This document shows, piece after piece, positions 53,286 to 62,731 of a stretch of DNA of 64,000 bases. The position numbers were made by a program, and so were the translations under genes. Under the pieces are notes generated by a model. It did not search any database. It was not told where the DNA came from and worked only from the letters and a program-made list of their open reading frames with translations. Source of the DNA: Streptomyces hawaiiensis (GTDB taxonomy: Bacteria; Actinomycetota; Actinomycetes; Streptomycetales; Streptomycetaceae); contig NZ_CP021978.1 in the NCBI RefSeq assembly GCF_004803895.1, positions 6,696,001-6,760,000 on the forward strand, read 5' to 3'. The stretch's first letter is position 1; every line of letters starts with the position of its first letter.

Positions 53286-55415
53286 TTACGCCGGGACGCT
53301 CGCGACGCCCTGGGCCAGGAACCTCTTGCCGTTCACGCGCTCGGAGACACCCTCGCGGTCCAGGTACGGCGTGATGCCGCCCAGGTGGAAGGGCCAGCCG
53401 GCGCCCGTGATGAGGCACAGGTCGATGTCCTGCGCCTCGGCGACGACGCCCTCGTCGATCATGATGCCGATCTCCTGCGCCACCGCGTCCAGGACGCGCT
53501 CCCGGACCTGCTCCTCCGTCAGGACGCTGTCGCCCTGCTTCAGCAGCGCGGCGACCTCGGGGTCGAGCTCCGGCTTGCCGCTGTCGTAGACGTAGAAGCC
53601 GCGCTTGCCCGCCTCGACGACCGCCTTGAGGTTCGGGGAGACCGTGAAGCGGTCCGGGAACGCCCTGTTGAGCGTCTCGGAGACGTGCAGGCCGATCGCC
53701 GGGCCGACCAGCTCCAGCAGGACCAGCGGCGACATCGGCAGACCGAGCGGCTCGATGCCCTTCTCTGCGACCTCGACCGGCGTGCCCTCGTCGATGATGT
53801 TCTGGATCTCGCCCATGAAGCGGGTCAGGATGCGGTTCACGACGAACGCCGGGGCGTCCTTGGTGAGGACCGCGGTCTTCTTCAGCTTCTTGGCGACACC
53901 GAACGCCGTGGCCAGGGAGGCGTCGTCGGTCTTCTCGCCGCGCACGATCTCCAGCAGCGGGAGGACCGCGACCGGGTTGAAGAAGTGGAAGCCGACGACC
54001 CGCTCGGGGTGCTTAAGCTTCGACGCCATCTCCGACACCGACAGCGAGGAGGTGTTGGTGGCCAGGATCGCGTGCGCCGGGGCGACCGCCTCGACCTCCG
54101 CGAACACCTGCTGCTTGACGCCGATCTCCTCGAAGACCGCTTCGATGATGAAGTCGGCGTCCGCGAAGCCCTCGGCCTTGTCCAGGACACCGGACACCAG
54201 CGCCTTGAGGCGGTTGGCCTTGTCCTGGTTGACACGGCCCTTGCCGAGCAGCTTGTCGATCTCGGCGTGGACGTAGCCCACACCCTTGTCGACGCGCTCC
54301 TGGTCGATGTCGGTCAGCACGACCGGCACCTCCAGGCGGCGCAGGAACAGCAGCGCGAGCTGGGAGGCCATCAGACCGGCGCCGACGACACCGACCTTGG
54401 TGACCGGGCGGGCCAGGGACTTGTCCGGGGCACCGGCGGGGCGCTTGCCGCGCTTCTGCACCAGGTTGAAGGCGTAGATGCCGGAGCGCAGTTCGCCGCC
54501 CATGATGAGGTCGGCGAGTGCCTTGTCCTCGGCGTCGTAGCCCTGCTGGAGGTCGCCGTTCTTGGCGGCGGCGATGATGTCCAGGGCGCGGTAGGCGGCC
54601 GGGGCGGCGCCGTGCACCTTGGAGTCCGCGATGAAACGGCCCTTGGCGACGGCCTGGTCCCAGGCCTCGCCGCGGTCGATCACAGGGCGCTCGATCTCCA
54701 GCTCGCCCTTGAGGACGGCCGCGGTCCAGATCAGCGACTGCTCCAGGAAGTCGGCGCCCTCGAAGATCGCGTCGGCGATCCCGAGGTCGTAGACCTGCTT
54801 GCCCTTGAGCTGCTTGTTCTGGTTGAGGCTGTTCTCGATGATCACCGAGACGGCCTTCTCGGGGCCGATCAGGTTCGGCAGCAGCGTGCAGCCGCCCCAG
54901 CCGGGCACCAGGCCGAGGAAGACCTCGGGCAGGGAGAACGCCGGGAGGGCCGCGGAGACGGTGCGGTAGGTGCAGTGCAGACCGACCTCGACACCGCCGC
55001 CCATCGCGGCGCCGTTGTAGTACGCGAAGGTCGGCACGGCCAGCTTCGACAGCCGCTTGAAGACCTCGTGGCCGCCCTTGCCGATGGCGAGCGCGTGCTC
55101 GTACTCCTTGAGGATCTCCACGCCCTTGAGGTCGGCGCCGACCGCGAAGATGAACGGCTTGCCGGTGATGCCGACGCCGATGATCTCGCCGTCCGCCGCC
55201 TCCTTCTCGACCTGGTCGATCGCGGCGTTCAGGTTCGCCAGCGAGGCCGGGCCGAAGGTGGTCGGCTTGGTGTGGTCGTGGCCGTTGTCCAGCGTGATCA
55301 GCGCGAAGCGGCCGGCGCCCAGGGGCAGGTCGAAGTGGCGTACGTGCGCACTCGTGACGACCTCGTCCGGGAACAGCTCGGAAGCCTGCTTGAGAAGCTC
55401 GGCGGTGGTGCTCAC
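53286..55415 (-). CDS. fadB: Fatty-acid oxidation multifunctional protein (enoyl-CoA hydratase/3-hydroxyacyl-CoA dehydrogenase)
   Basis: A 709-residue FadB/FadJ-type protein. Residues 1-300 are an enoyl-CoA hydratase/isomerase domain (FAVGADLKG, NGAAMGGGVEVGLH, LPEVFLGLVPGWGG with the oxyanion Gly and catalytic Glu). From about 340 comes the NAD-binding part (VGVVGAGLMASQLALLF; the usual GAGLMG is GAGLMA here), then HFFNPV and the C-terminal dehydrogenase domains. It hydrates and oxidises acyl-CoAs in beta-oxidation with the thiolase encoded just upstream, whose stop it overlaps (GTGA, GTG 55415, AGGGGGA before it). Confidence 0.93.
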   Translation of the reverse strand: MSTTAELLKQASELFPDEVVTSAHVRHFDLPLGAGRFALITLDNGHDHTKPTTFGPASLANLNAAIDQVEKEAADGEIIGVGITGKPFIFAVGADLKGVEILKEYEHALAIGKGGHEVFKRLSKLAVPTFAYYNGAAMGGGVEVGLHCTYRTVSAALPAFSLPEVFLGLVPGWGGCTLLPNLIGPEKAVSVIIENSLNQNKQLKGKQVYDLGIADAIFEGADFLEQSLIWTAAVLKGELEIERPVIDRGEAWDQAVAKGRFIADSKVHGAAPAAYRALDIIAAAKNGDLQQGYDAEDKALADLIMGGELRSGIYAFNLVQKRGKRPAGAPDKSLARPVTKVGVVGAGLMASQLALLFLRRLEVPVVLTDIDQERVDKGVGYVHAEIDKLLGKGRVNQDKANRLKALVSGVLDKAEGFADADFIIEAVFEEIGVKQQVFAEVEAVAPAHAILATNTSSLSVSEMASKLKHPERVVGFHFFNPVAVLPLLEIVRGEKTDDASLATAFGVAKKLKKTAVLTKDAPAFVVNRILTRFMGEIQNIIDEGTPVEVAEKGIEPLGLPMSPLVLLELVGPAIGLHVSETLNRAFPDRFTVSPNLKAVVEAGKRGFYVYDSGKPELDPEVAALLKQGDSVLTEEQVRERVLDAVAQEIGIMIDEGVVAEAQDIDLCLITGAGWPFHLGGITPYLDREGVSERVNGKRFLAQGVASVPA

Positions 55416-56629
55416 TTGTCCCCCTCGAAGTGCGGGTTCTCCCAGATGACCGTCGCGCCCATGCCGAAGCCGACGCACATGGTCGTCAGGCCGTAGCGGA
55501 CGTGCGGCTGCTCCTCGAACTGGCGGGCCAGCTGCGTCATCAGGCGGACGCCGGAGGAGGCCAGCGGGTGGCCGAAGGCGATGGCGCCGCCGTACTGGTT
55601 GACGCGCTCGTCGTCGTCGGCGATGCCGTAGTGGTCGAGGAAGGCCAGGACCTGGACGGCGAAGGCCTCGTTGATCTCGAACAGGCCGATGTCGGAGATG
55701 GACAGGCCCGCCTGGGCCAGCGCCTTCTCCGTCGCCGGGATCGGGCCGTAGCCCATGACCTCCGGCTCGACGCCCACGAAGGAGTAGGAGACCAGGCGCA
55801 TCTTGACGGGGAGGTCGTGCTCCCGCGCGAAGTCCTCGGAGGCGATGAGCGAGGCGGTGGCGCCGTCGTTCAGACCGGCCGCGTTGCCGGCGGTGACCCG
55901 GCCGTGCACACGGAACGGGGTCTTCAGGCCGGAGAGGTTCTCCAGAGTCGTGCCCGGGCGCATCGGCTCGTCGGCGGTGACCAGGCCCCAGCCCGTCTCA
56001 CCGGCCTCGGGGGAGGTGCGGCGTACCGAGATCGGCACCAGGTCGGCCTGGATCTTGCCGTTGGCGTACGCCTTGGCGGCCTTCTCCTGGGAGCGCACGG
56101 CGTACTCGTCGGCGCGCTGCTTGGTGATCTGCGGGTAGCGGTCGTGCAGGTTCTCCGCGGTCATGCCCATGAAGAGAGCCGACTCGTCGACCAGCTTCTC
56201 GGAGACGAACCGCGGGTTCGGGTCCACGCCCTCGCCCATCGGGTGGCGGCCCATGTGCTCGACACCGCCCGCGATGGCGATGTCGTAGGCGCCGAAGGCA
56301 ACGGAACCGGCGACCGCGGTGACGGCCGTCAGGGCGCCGGCGCACATGCGGTCGATGGAGTAGCCCGGGACGGACTGCGGCAGACCGGCGAGGATCCCGG
56401 CGGTGCGGCCGATGGTCAGGCCCTGGTCACCGATCTGCGTGGTCGCGGCGATGGCGACCTCGTCGATCTTCTTGGGGTCGAGTCCGGGGTTGCGGCGCAG
56501 CAGCTCCCGGATCGCCTTCACGACGAGGTCGTCGGCACGGGTCTCGTGGTAGATGCCCTTCGGGCCCGCCTTGCCGAACGGGGTGCGGACGCCGTCGACG
56601 AAGACGACGTCCCTGACGGTACGAGGCAC
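55412..56629 (-). CDS. fadA: Acetyl-CoA acyltransferase (thiolase)
   Basis: A 405-residue thiolase that cleaves 3-ketoacyl-CoA in the last step of beta-oxidation. Cys96 (RMCAGAL) is the nucleophile; NEAFA, GGAIAFGHPLASSG (catalytic His) and MCVGFGMGA (second Cys) follow in order. Normal full length. GTG at 56629 has GGAGGAG about 7 bases upstream. First gene of a two-gene operon; an AT-rich palindrome at 56701-56712 in its upstream region may be the regulatory site. Confidence 0.95.
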   Translation of the reverse strand: MPRTVRDVVFVDGVRTPFGKAGPKGIYHETRADDLVVKAIRELLRRNPGLDPKKIDEVAIAATTQIGDQGLTIGRTAGILAGLPQSVPGYSIDRMCAGALTAVTAVAGSVAFGAYDIAIAGGVEHMGRHPMGEGVDPNPRFVSEKLVDESALFMGMTAENLHDRYPQITKQRADEYAVRSQEKAAKAYANGKIQADLVPISVRRTSPEAGETGWGLVTADEPMRPGTTLENLSGLKTPFRVHGRVTAGNAAGLNDGATASLIASEDFAREHDLPVKMRLVSYSFVGVEPEVMGYGPIPATEKALAQAGLSISDIGLFEINEAFAVQVLAFLDHYGIADDDERVNQYGGAIAFGHPLASSGVRLMTQLARQFEEQPHVRYGLTTMCVGFGMGATVIWENPHFEGDK

Positions 56630-56700
56630 GATGGCTCTCCTCCAGGGTCAGGATCTGCATTGCTGCTGCGATGCGCTGAGCGCGCGCTCAGGACCCATGC

Positions 56701-56712
56701 TACTTATGAGTA
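56701..56712. promoter_or_regulatory. AT-rich palindrome upstream of the beta-oxidation operon
   Basis: TACTTATGAGTA (arms TACT/AGTA, flanked by C/ACG) lies about 70 bases before the thiolase start in an otherwise GC-rich region. It may be a TetR-type operator or part of the promoter; the reader is unknown. Confidence 0.4.
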
Positions 56713-56770
56713 ACGTAGCTGCACAGTCCTGGCGGGGGGAGCGGTGAAGGTCACATCTCCGGTTGGCGCG

Positions 56771-56850
56771 GCGCCCCCGCTGTCAGGGGCGCGGGGCCGT
56801 GTCGATATGCGGCTCCGCCGCGTGGGTGCGAGCAACCCACGACACCCACT
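56771..56850. repeat. Common Streptomyces intergenic GC-rich repeat
   Basis: The stretch with GCGCCCC/GGGGCGC (56771-56792) and GTGGGT/ACCCAC (56822-56840) hairpins has the wording (CAGGGGCGCGGGGCCGTGTC, GCGGCTCCGCCGCGTGGG) of an abundant intergenic element I know from many Streptomyces genomes. It sits behind the lacI-type gene on the minus strand and probably works as its terminator. Confidence 0.6.
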
Positions 56851-56864
56851 CCCTCGTACGGCCC

Positions 56865-57899
56865 CTACCGAGGCGGCGCTGTGGATCCCCGAGGCGTCAG
56901 CACCGGTGTGGGGACAGCATGGGACCCGCCCTCACCCCCGGTGATCACCGAGAACAAGGTCCTGGCCACGTCCGCTCCAAAACCGTGCACGTCATGACTC
57001 ATCGCCGACAGGGTCGGGTGCGTCAGCCGGCACAGCTGCGAGTCGTCCCAGGCCAGCAGCGACACGTCCTCCGGCACCCGCAGCCCCATCTCCGCCGCCA
57101 CCGACAGCCCCGCCACCGCCATGATGTCGTTGTCGTACACGATCGCGGTCGGCCGGTCGGCCGACGACGCGGTCAGCAGCGAGCGTGTCGCCCGCGCCCC
57201 CGCGTCTCCCGAGAAGTCCGTCGCGACCTGCCACGCCCCGGCCAGCGCCAGGGCTCCCGCCGCCTCGTCGAACGCCGCCGTCCGGATCGTCGTGTGACCG
57301 AGGTCCGCCGCCCCGCCCACCCGGGCGATCCGCCGGTGCCCGAGGGCGGCCAGATAGCGCACCGCCTCCGTCACGGCCGTGGCGTCGTCCGTCCACACCG
57401 ATGTGAGCCCCCCGGTCAGGATGGGATGCCCGACGGCGACCACCGGCATCCCGAGCCGCTCCGTCATGGCCACCCGCGGATCGTCCGCGCGGAAGTCGAC
57501 GAGGATCGACCCACCGATCTGCCGCCCCCGCCACCACGCCTCCTGGACGCCCACCTCCTCGTCGATGTTCCGTACGAGCCTCAGCAGCAGCGAGCTGGAG
57601 TGCTCGGCCAGCACGCTCTGCACGCCGGAGACGAACTCCATGTACCAGGGCTCGAGCCCCAGCACCCGCGCCGGCCGGCACACGGCCAGCCCCACCACGT
57701 CCACCCGCGATCCGGCCAGCGTCCGCGCCGTGAGGCTCGGCGACCAGCCCAGTTCCCGCGCCGCGAGGAAGATCCGGTCCCGGGTGGCCTCCGACAGCCC
57801 CGGCTTGTGGTTGAACGCGAGGGACACGGCACCCTTGGACACACCGGCGCGCGCGGCGACGTCCTTGATGGTGACGCGAGGGGTCGGCGTTGCCGTCAT
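56865..57899 (-). CDS. LacI-family transcriptional regulator
   Basis: A 344-residue repressor: helix-turn-helix VTIKDVAARAGVSKGAVSLAFN (about 9-30), hinge helix LTARTLAGSR (about 55-64), then a sugar-binding-protein-like effector domain. The ATG at 57899 overlaps the stop of the beta-mannosidase gene (ATGA), so it is made with that enzyme. The likely targets are the two TTNACCGGTTNA sites between the mannosidase and the importer (60315 and 60372), and the effector a mannoside or its product. Confidence 0.93.
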   Translation of the reverse strand: MTATPTPRVTIKDVAARAGVSKGAVSLAFNHKPGLSEATRDRIFLAARELGWSPSLTARTLAGSRVDVVGLAVCRPARVLGLEPWYMEFVSGVQSVLAEHSSSLLLRLVRNIDEEVGVQEAWWRGRQIGGSILVDFRADDPRVAMTERLGMPVVAVGHPILTGGLTSVWTDDATAVTEAVRYLAALGHRRIARVGGAADLGHTTIRTAAFDEAAGALALAGAWQVATDFSGDAGARATRSLLTASSADRPTAIVYDNDIMAVAGLSVAAEMGLRVPEDVSLLAWDDSQLCRLTHPTLSAMSHDVHGFGADVARTLFSVITGGEGGSHAVPTPVLTPRGSTAPPR

Positions 57900-60304
57900 C
57901 GGGTGGGCTCCACGCAGTACAGGGCCGAACGGGCGGTCTTCGCGTCCGGAGTCTTCCAGCCGCGCACCCCGATGGTCACCTCTTCTCCCGGCAGCAGTGT
58001 GACCAGCCCCTTGTCGGCCCGCGCCCCCGGCTCCAGCCGGTCGGCCTGGAGCAGCAGATCCCGGACCAGGGTGCGGGCCGTCACCGTGATCCCGGCCGGG
58101 GCCGGCGCGACCTCGAACCGCGGGGCGGGGTAGGCGACGTCGCGGTCGGGCACCGGGAAGTGCAGCGCCCGCAGCCCTCCCACACTCTCGGCTTCGCCCG
58201 AGCGGGGGGACCCCCACGCGTCGGCGACGAGGAACTCCTTCGGCCCGACGGGCGTCAGCTCGCGCGGCACCTCGACCCGCGCCACGGTCCTCGCCCCCGC
58301 CGCCAGTTCCACGTCCGCCTGCCCCAGCACCTCACCCTCGACGGACATCCGCCGCAAGGTCAGCGGGCTCGTCCAGTCCCGCGCCGCCTGATTGACGGCG
58401 GCCAGCACCAGCCTGCCGCCCGCCGCCCCCTGAACCGTCAGCAACCGGTCCGCGTACAGCCGCTTCAGCTCGTGGTACAGCGGCTTCTCCCGGCCGTCCC
58501 CGTCGATCGCCGCCCAGGACGTCACCGGCCAGCAGTCGTTGAGCTGCCAGACGATCGTGCCCGCGCACACCGGCCAGTGCGCACGCCAGTGCTCGATCCC
58601 GGCCGCGACCGCCCGCGCCTGATTGAGCTGCGTGAGGTAGTGCCACCGGTCGAAGTCCCCGTCCGGCACGGCGAAATGCCGCTCGAGCCCCCGCTCCAGC
58701 TTGCCGTTGCCGTCGTCGGCCTTCTGGTGGTGCAGCATGCCGGGGGAGTCCGGCGCGAGCTCCTCCCCGGGCAGGGCCCGGCGCAGCGTGGCGTACGCGG
58801 GTGGTGCCTGCCAGCCGAACTCGGCGACGAACCGCGGCACGCTCAGCCGGTAGTCCGCGTAGTCCTCCCGGTTCCACACCTCCCACGAGTGGTGGGTGCC
58901 GTGCGCCGGGTCGTTCGGGTGGTGCCGCCAGGACCCGGACCAGGGGCTCCCCGCCGTGTACGGCCGGGTCGGGTCCAACTCGGCCACCACGCGCGGCAGG
59001 ACGCCCAGGTAGTAGCCCTCACCCCAGGAGTCCCCGGCCAGCCGGGGCTCCCACTCCCAGTCCCGGAAGCCCCACAGGTTCTCGTTGTTGCCGTTCCACA
59101 GCACGAGCGAGGGATGCGGCATCAGCCGTACGACGTTCTCCCGCGCCTCGGCCTCCACCTCGCCGCGCAGCGGCTGCTCCTCCGGGTAGGCCGCGCAGGC
59201 GAACGGGAAGTCCTGCCAGACCAGCAGGCCGAGCTCGTCGCAGGCGTCGTAGAAGTCCTCGCTCTCGTAGATCCCGCCGCCCCAGATCCGTACGAGGTCC
59301 ACGCCCGCGCCGGCCGCCTGCTCCAGCCGCTCCCGGTAGCGCTCGCGGGTGATCCGGGACGGGAAGACGTCGTCGGGGATCCAGTTGACGCCCCGCGCGA
59401 AGAGCCGCTCGCCGTTGACGACGAGGGTGAAGCCGGTGCCGTGCGCGTCGGGCCGCCGGTCCAGCTCCACGGTCCGGAAGCCGATCCGCCGCCGCCACAC
59501 GTCCAGGGCGTCGTCGCCGTGCAGCAGTCTCAATTCGACGTCGTACAGCGGCTGTTCTCCGTACCCGCGCGGCCACCACAGCTCCGCGTCCGGCACCCGC
59601 AGCCGTACGACCCCGCCGGCCCCCTCGATCTCGGCCCGCGCCCGCACCCCCGCGACGGTCGCCTCCACGGCGAGCGGTGCCTCGACCCGGGTCCGCTCGA
59701 CCTCGACGGCCAGCTCGACGACGCCCGCGCCCTCCTCGACCGTGACCAGCGGGCGGACCCGGGCGATCCGGGCCGTCGACCAGTGCTCCAGGCGCACCGG
59801 CCGCCAGATCCCGGCCGTCACCAGGGTCGGCCCCCAGTCCCAGCCGAAGGAGCAGGCCATCTTGCGCAGGTACTGGTACGGCTCGGCGTAGGCGGCGGGC
59901 CGCTCGCCCACCCGGCCCCGCATGGCCTCCGCCTCGGCGTAGGCGGAGACGAACCGCACGGACAGCCGCCCGGACAGGCCCGTCACGTCGAACCGGTACG
60001 AGCGGTGCATGTTGCGCACCTTCCCCAGCAGCCGCCCGTCCAGGGAGATCTCGGCGACGGTGTCGAGCCCGTCGAAGACGAGGTCGGTCTGCTCCTGCCC
60101 CCACGAGCCGCCGATCTCCCGCTCGTACGTCCACTCCCGGCGCCCCACCCACGCCACCTCGGTCTCGTTCCGGCCGAGGAACGGGTCCGGGATGACCCCG
60201 GCCGCCATCAGGTCGGTGTGCACGCACCCGGGCACGGCGGCCGGCAGCGTGTCCGAGTCGTGCCGCAGGATCCATTCCTCGCCGAGCGGTGTCGCCTCCA
60301 GCAT
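57896..60304 (-). CDS. GH2 beta-mannosidase
   Basis: An 802-residue cytoplasmic GH2 enzyme. Jelly-roll N-terminal domain (WILRHDSDTLPAAVPGCVHTDLM, RREWTYERE), immunoglobulin-like middle, TIM barrel with acid/base Glu408 (NGNNEN) and nucleophile Glu495 (VAEFGWQ). CSFGWDWGP and WQDFPFACAAYP are typical for the mannosidase branch, as is the absence of the LacZ metal features. It hydrolyses beta-mannosyl ends of mannan-derived oligosaccharides brought in by the divergent importer. ATG at 60304 has AAGGGAG 5 bases upstream. It begins an operon with the LacI-type regulator. Confidence 0.92.
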   Translation of the reverse strand: MLEATPLGEEWILRHDSDTLPAAVPGCVHTDLMAAGVIPDPFLGRNETEVAWVGRREWTYEREIGGSWGQEQTDLVFDGLDTVAEISLDGRLLGKVRNMHRSYRFDVTGLSGRLSVRFVSAYAEAEAMRGRVGERPAAYAEPYQYLRKMACSFGWDWGPTLVTAGIWRPVRLEHWSTARIARVRPLVTVEEGAGVVELAVEVERTRVEAPLAVEATVAGVRARAEIEGAGGVVRLRVPDAELWWPRGYGEQPLYDVELRLLHGDDALDVWRRRIGFRTVELDRRPDAHGTGFTLVVNGERLFARGVNWIPDDVFPSRITRERYRERLEQAAGAGVDLVRIWGGGIYESEDFYDACDELGLLVWQDFPFACAAYPEEQPLRGEVEAEARENVVRLMPHPSLVLWNGNNENLWGFRDWEWEPRLAGDSWGEGYYLGVLPRVVAELDPTRPYTAGSPWSGSWRHHPNDPAHGTHHSWEVWNREDYADYRLSVPRFVAEFGWQAPPAYATLRRALPGEELAPDSPGMLHHQKADDGNGKLERGLERHFAVPDGDFDRWHYLTQLNQARAVAAGIEHWRAHWPVCAGTIVWQLNDCWPVTSWAAIDGDGREKPLYHELKRLYADRLLTVQGAAGGRLVLAAVNQAARDWTSPLTLRRMSVEGEVLGQADVELAAGARTVARVEVPRELTPVGPKEFLVADAWGSPRSGEAESVGGLRALHFPVPDRDVAYPAPRFEVAPAPAGITVTARTLVRDLLLQADRLEPGARADKGLVTLLPGEEVTIGVRGWKTPDAKTARSALYCVEPTR

Positions 60305-60314
60305 GCGCACTCCC

Positions 60315-60326
60315 TTAACCGGTTCA
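60315..60326. promoter_or_regulatory. LacI-type operator 1 (mannoside cluster)
   Basis: TTAACCGGTTCA, with core palindrome AACCGGTT, sits 10 bases upstream of the mannosidase start codon, overlapping its ribosome site region. It agrees at 10 of 12 bases with the site at 60372-60383. Confidence 0.75.
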
Positions 60327-60371
60327 GTGAAGAGTCGTGTGACGGTTTCACATCGTTGGCGGGATTGGGAC

Positions 60372-60383
60372 TTTACCGGTTGA
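60372..60383. promoter_or_regulatory. LacI-type operator 2 (mannoside cluster)
   Basis: TTTACCGGTTGA, centred on CCGG, lies 57 bases from operator 1 and 84 bases before the importer start. Two sites at this spacing, one near each divergent promoter, fit control of both operons by the adjacent LacI protein. Confidence 0.7.
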
Positions 60384-60467
60384 GCGCGCACTGCCAGAGT
60401 TCCGAACCAGCCATACCGCACGTGCTCGTCCGTCCCGAGTTCCCCTCCGCGAACGGAGCTGACGCAC

Positions 60468-61781
60468 ATGAACCGCCGTACCTTCCTCGCCCTCGCAGTG
60501 GGCGCCGCCCTGCTGGCCTCCGGCTGCACCGGCACCGGTGGCTCCTCGAAGGGCGCCGACGCCGAGGCGCCCGACGATCCCGCCAAGGTCGACGGAACCA
60601 TCACCGTCCTCACCCACCGGACCGACCTCGTGCAGGACGGGACGATGAAGAAGTACGCCGCCGAGTTCAACAAGACGTACCCGAAGGTGAAGGTCGAGTT
60701 CGACGGCATCACCGACTACGAGGGCGAAGTCAAGATCCGTATGAACACGGAGAACTACGGCGACGTCCTCATGATCCCCGCGGTGATCCAGAAGAAGGAC
60801 TACCCCAGGTTCTTCGCCTCGTTGGGCAGCCAGGAGGAGCGGAGCAAGAAGTACCGCTTCACCGACTTCACCGCCGTCGGCGGCAAGGCCTACGGCCAGA
60901 GCCCGCTCGGCGCGCTCCCCGGGTTCATCTACAACAAGAAGGTGTGGAGCGAGGCCGGGATCACCGACTGGCCCACGACACCGGCCGAGTTCCTCGCCGG
61001 CCTCAAGGCGGTCAAGTCGAAGACCGACGCCATCCCCTACTACACCAACTTCAAGGACAAGTGGCCGCTCAGCCAGTGGACGGGGGTCAACGGCTCGGTC
61101 AGCTGCGACGAGCAGGCCACCACCAGACTGGCCGAGGGCAACCCCTGGGCCGAGGGCGCCGATCTGCGGGTGGCGGACACGCTGCTGTACGACATCGTGC
61201 ACGAGGGGCTCATCGAGAAGGACCCGACGACCACCAACTGGGAGGCGTCCAAGCCCAAGCTGGCCAAGGGCGAGATCGCCACCATGTGGCTCGGCTCCTG
61301 GGCGGTCATCCAGATGCAGGGCGCGGCGAGGCAGGCCGGCGCCGACCCGGACGACATCGGGTTCATGCCCTTCCCCGCCCAGAAGGACGGCACCTTCTGC
61401 GCGGTGACGTCGCCCGACTACAACCAGGCCGTCAACATCCACTCCGAGCACAAGGAAGCCGCCCGGGCCTGGATCGACTGGTTCACCGAGAAGTCCGGCT
61501 ACGCGCAGGACAACCTGGCGCTGTCCCCGCTCAAGGACGCCCCGCTGCCCGGTGTCCTGAAGCCGTACGAGGAGGCGGGCGTCAAGCTCCTCGAACTCGA
61601 CGACCGCAAGGGCGCCGAGGTGAAGACCATCGAGAACCAGTCCGAGGTCGGCATCAACAAGCCCGACTACCGCCAGGAACTCGTCGACATGGCCCGCGGC
61701 GCGAGGAAGGGCGACCCGGACGACTACCTGGACGGCCTCGGTGAGAAGTGGACCGAGACCCAGAAGTCGCTGGGGTACTGA
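60468..61781 (+). CDS. CUT1 sugar-binding lipoprotein (probable manno-oligosaccharide)
   Basis: A 437-residue lipoprotein: RRTFLALAVGAALLASGC with lipobox ASGC (Cys20), then a family-1 binding protein (ITVLTHRTDLVQDGTMKKYAAEFNKTYP, IYNKKVWSEAGITDWPTT, IATMWLGSWAVIQMQ). It is the first gene of an importer operon divergent from the beta-mannosidase and under the same two LacI-type sites, so a beta-mannoside is the likely ligand. GGAG lies 9 bases before the ATG. It shares one base with the next gene (TGATG). Confidence 0.9.
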   Translation: MNRRTFLALAVGAALLASGCTGTGGSSKGADAEAPDDPAKVDGTITVLTHRTDLVQDGTMKKYAAEFNKTYPKVKVEFDGITDYEGEVKIRMNTENYGDVLMIPAVIQKKDYPRFFASLGSQEERSKKYRFTDFTAVGGKAYGQSPLGALPGFIYNKKVWSEAGITDWPTTPAEFLAGLKAVKSKTDAIPYYTNFKDKWPLSQWTGVNGSVSCDEQATTRLAEGNPWAEGADLRVADTLLYDIVHEGLIEKDPTTTNWEASKPKLAKGEIATMWLGSWAVIQMQGAARQAGADPDDIGFMPFPAQKDGTFCAVTSPDYNQAVNIHSEHKEAARAWIDWFTEKSGYAQDNLALSPLKDAPLPGVLKPYEEAGVKLLELDDRKGAEVKTIENQSEVGINKPDYRQELVDMARGARKGDPDDYLDGLGEKWTETQKSLGY

Positions 61782-62731
61782 TGACGGGCACGACCGAAAC
61801 GGCGGCCGTGAAGGCCGCCGCGGGGGCGGCCGCCGCCCCCACCCCGGCTCCCGCCCCGCGCCCGGCACTCCTGTGGCGCGGGGCCACCCCCTGGCTCTTC
61901 CTGCTCGCCCCGCTCGGCCTCCTGATCGTCTTCACCTACGCGCCGATCGCCAACATGGTCGCGTACAGCTTCACCGACTGGGACGGGGTGAGCCCCGAGC
62001 TGCACTACACGGGCACCGAGAACTACGCCGAACTCTTCACCCGCTCCGAGCTGTTCGAGGTCTTCTGGGTCAGCGGCTACTACCTGGCGGCGTCGGTGTT
62101 CCAGATCGTGGCCGCGCTCTACTTCGCCACGATCCTCAGCTTCAACGTCCGCTTCCGGAACTTCTTCAAGGGCGTGCTGTTCTTCCCGTACCTGATCAAC
62201 GGCGTGGCGATCGGCTTCGTCTTCCTCTACTTCTTCCAGGACGGCGGCACCCTCGACTCGGTGCTGAGCCTGTTGGGCGTGGAGACCGACCGCGCCTGGC
62301 TCTCCACCCCGACGTCGGCGAACACCTCCCTCGCCGCCGTCTCGGTCTGGCGCTACCTCGGCCTGAACTTCGTCCTCTTCCTGGGGGCGATCCAGTCGAT
62401 CCCGGGGGAGTTGTACGAGGCGGCCGAACTGGACGGCGCGAACCGCTGGCACCAGTTCCGCTACATCATCGCGCCGGGCATCAAGCCGGTCCTGTCCCTC
62501 ACCGTGATCCTGTCGATCTCGGGCTCCCTGTCGGTCTTCGAGATCCCGTACATCATGACCGGCGGCGCGACCGGCACCGAGACGTTCGTCATCCAGACCG
62601 TGAAGCTGGCGTTCCAGTTCAACAAGACGGGGCTCGCCTCGGCGGCCGCGGTCGTGCTGCTGCTGATCGTCCTGGCGGTGACCTGGGTGCAGCGGCGCCT
62701 CGCCCCCGACGACAAGGTGGACCTCGTATGA
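61781..62731 (+). CDS. CUT1 ABC sugar permease (MalF-like)
   Basis: A 316-residue permease; an Ala/Pro-rich cytoplasmic start (about 35 residues) leads into six hydrophobic segments. The EAA loop is LYEAAELDGANRWHQFRYII. ATG at 61781 overlaps the binding-protein stop by one base, so translation is coupled. Partner of the next permease; no ATPase gene is in the operon. Confidence 0.92.
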   Translation: MTGTTETAAVKAAAGAAAAPTPAPAPRPALLWRGATPWLFLLAPLGLLIVFTYAPIANMVAYSFTDWDGVSPELHYTGTENYAELFTRSELFEVFWVSGYYLAASVFQIVAALYFATILSFNVRFRNFFKGVLFFPYLINGVAIGFVFLYFFQDGGTLDSVLSLLGVETDRAWLSTPTSANTSLAAVSVWRYLGLNFVLFLGAIQSIPGELYEAAELDGANRWHQFRYIIAPGIKPVLSLTVILSISGSLSVFEIPYIMTGGATGTETFVIQTVKLAFQFNKTGLASAAAVVLLLIVLAVTWVQRRLAPDDKVDLV

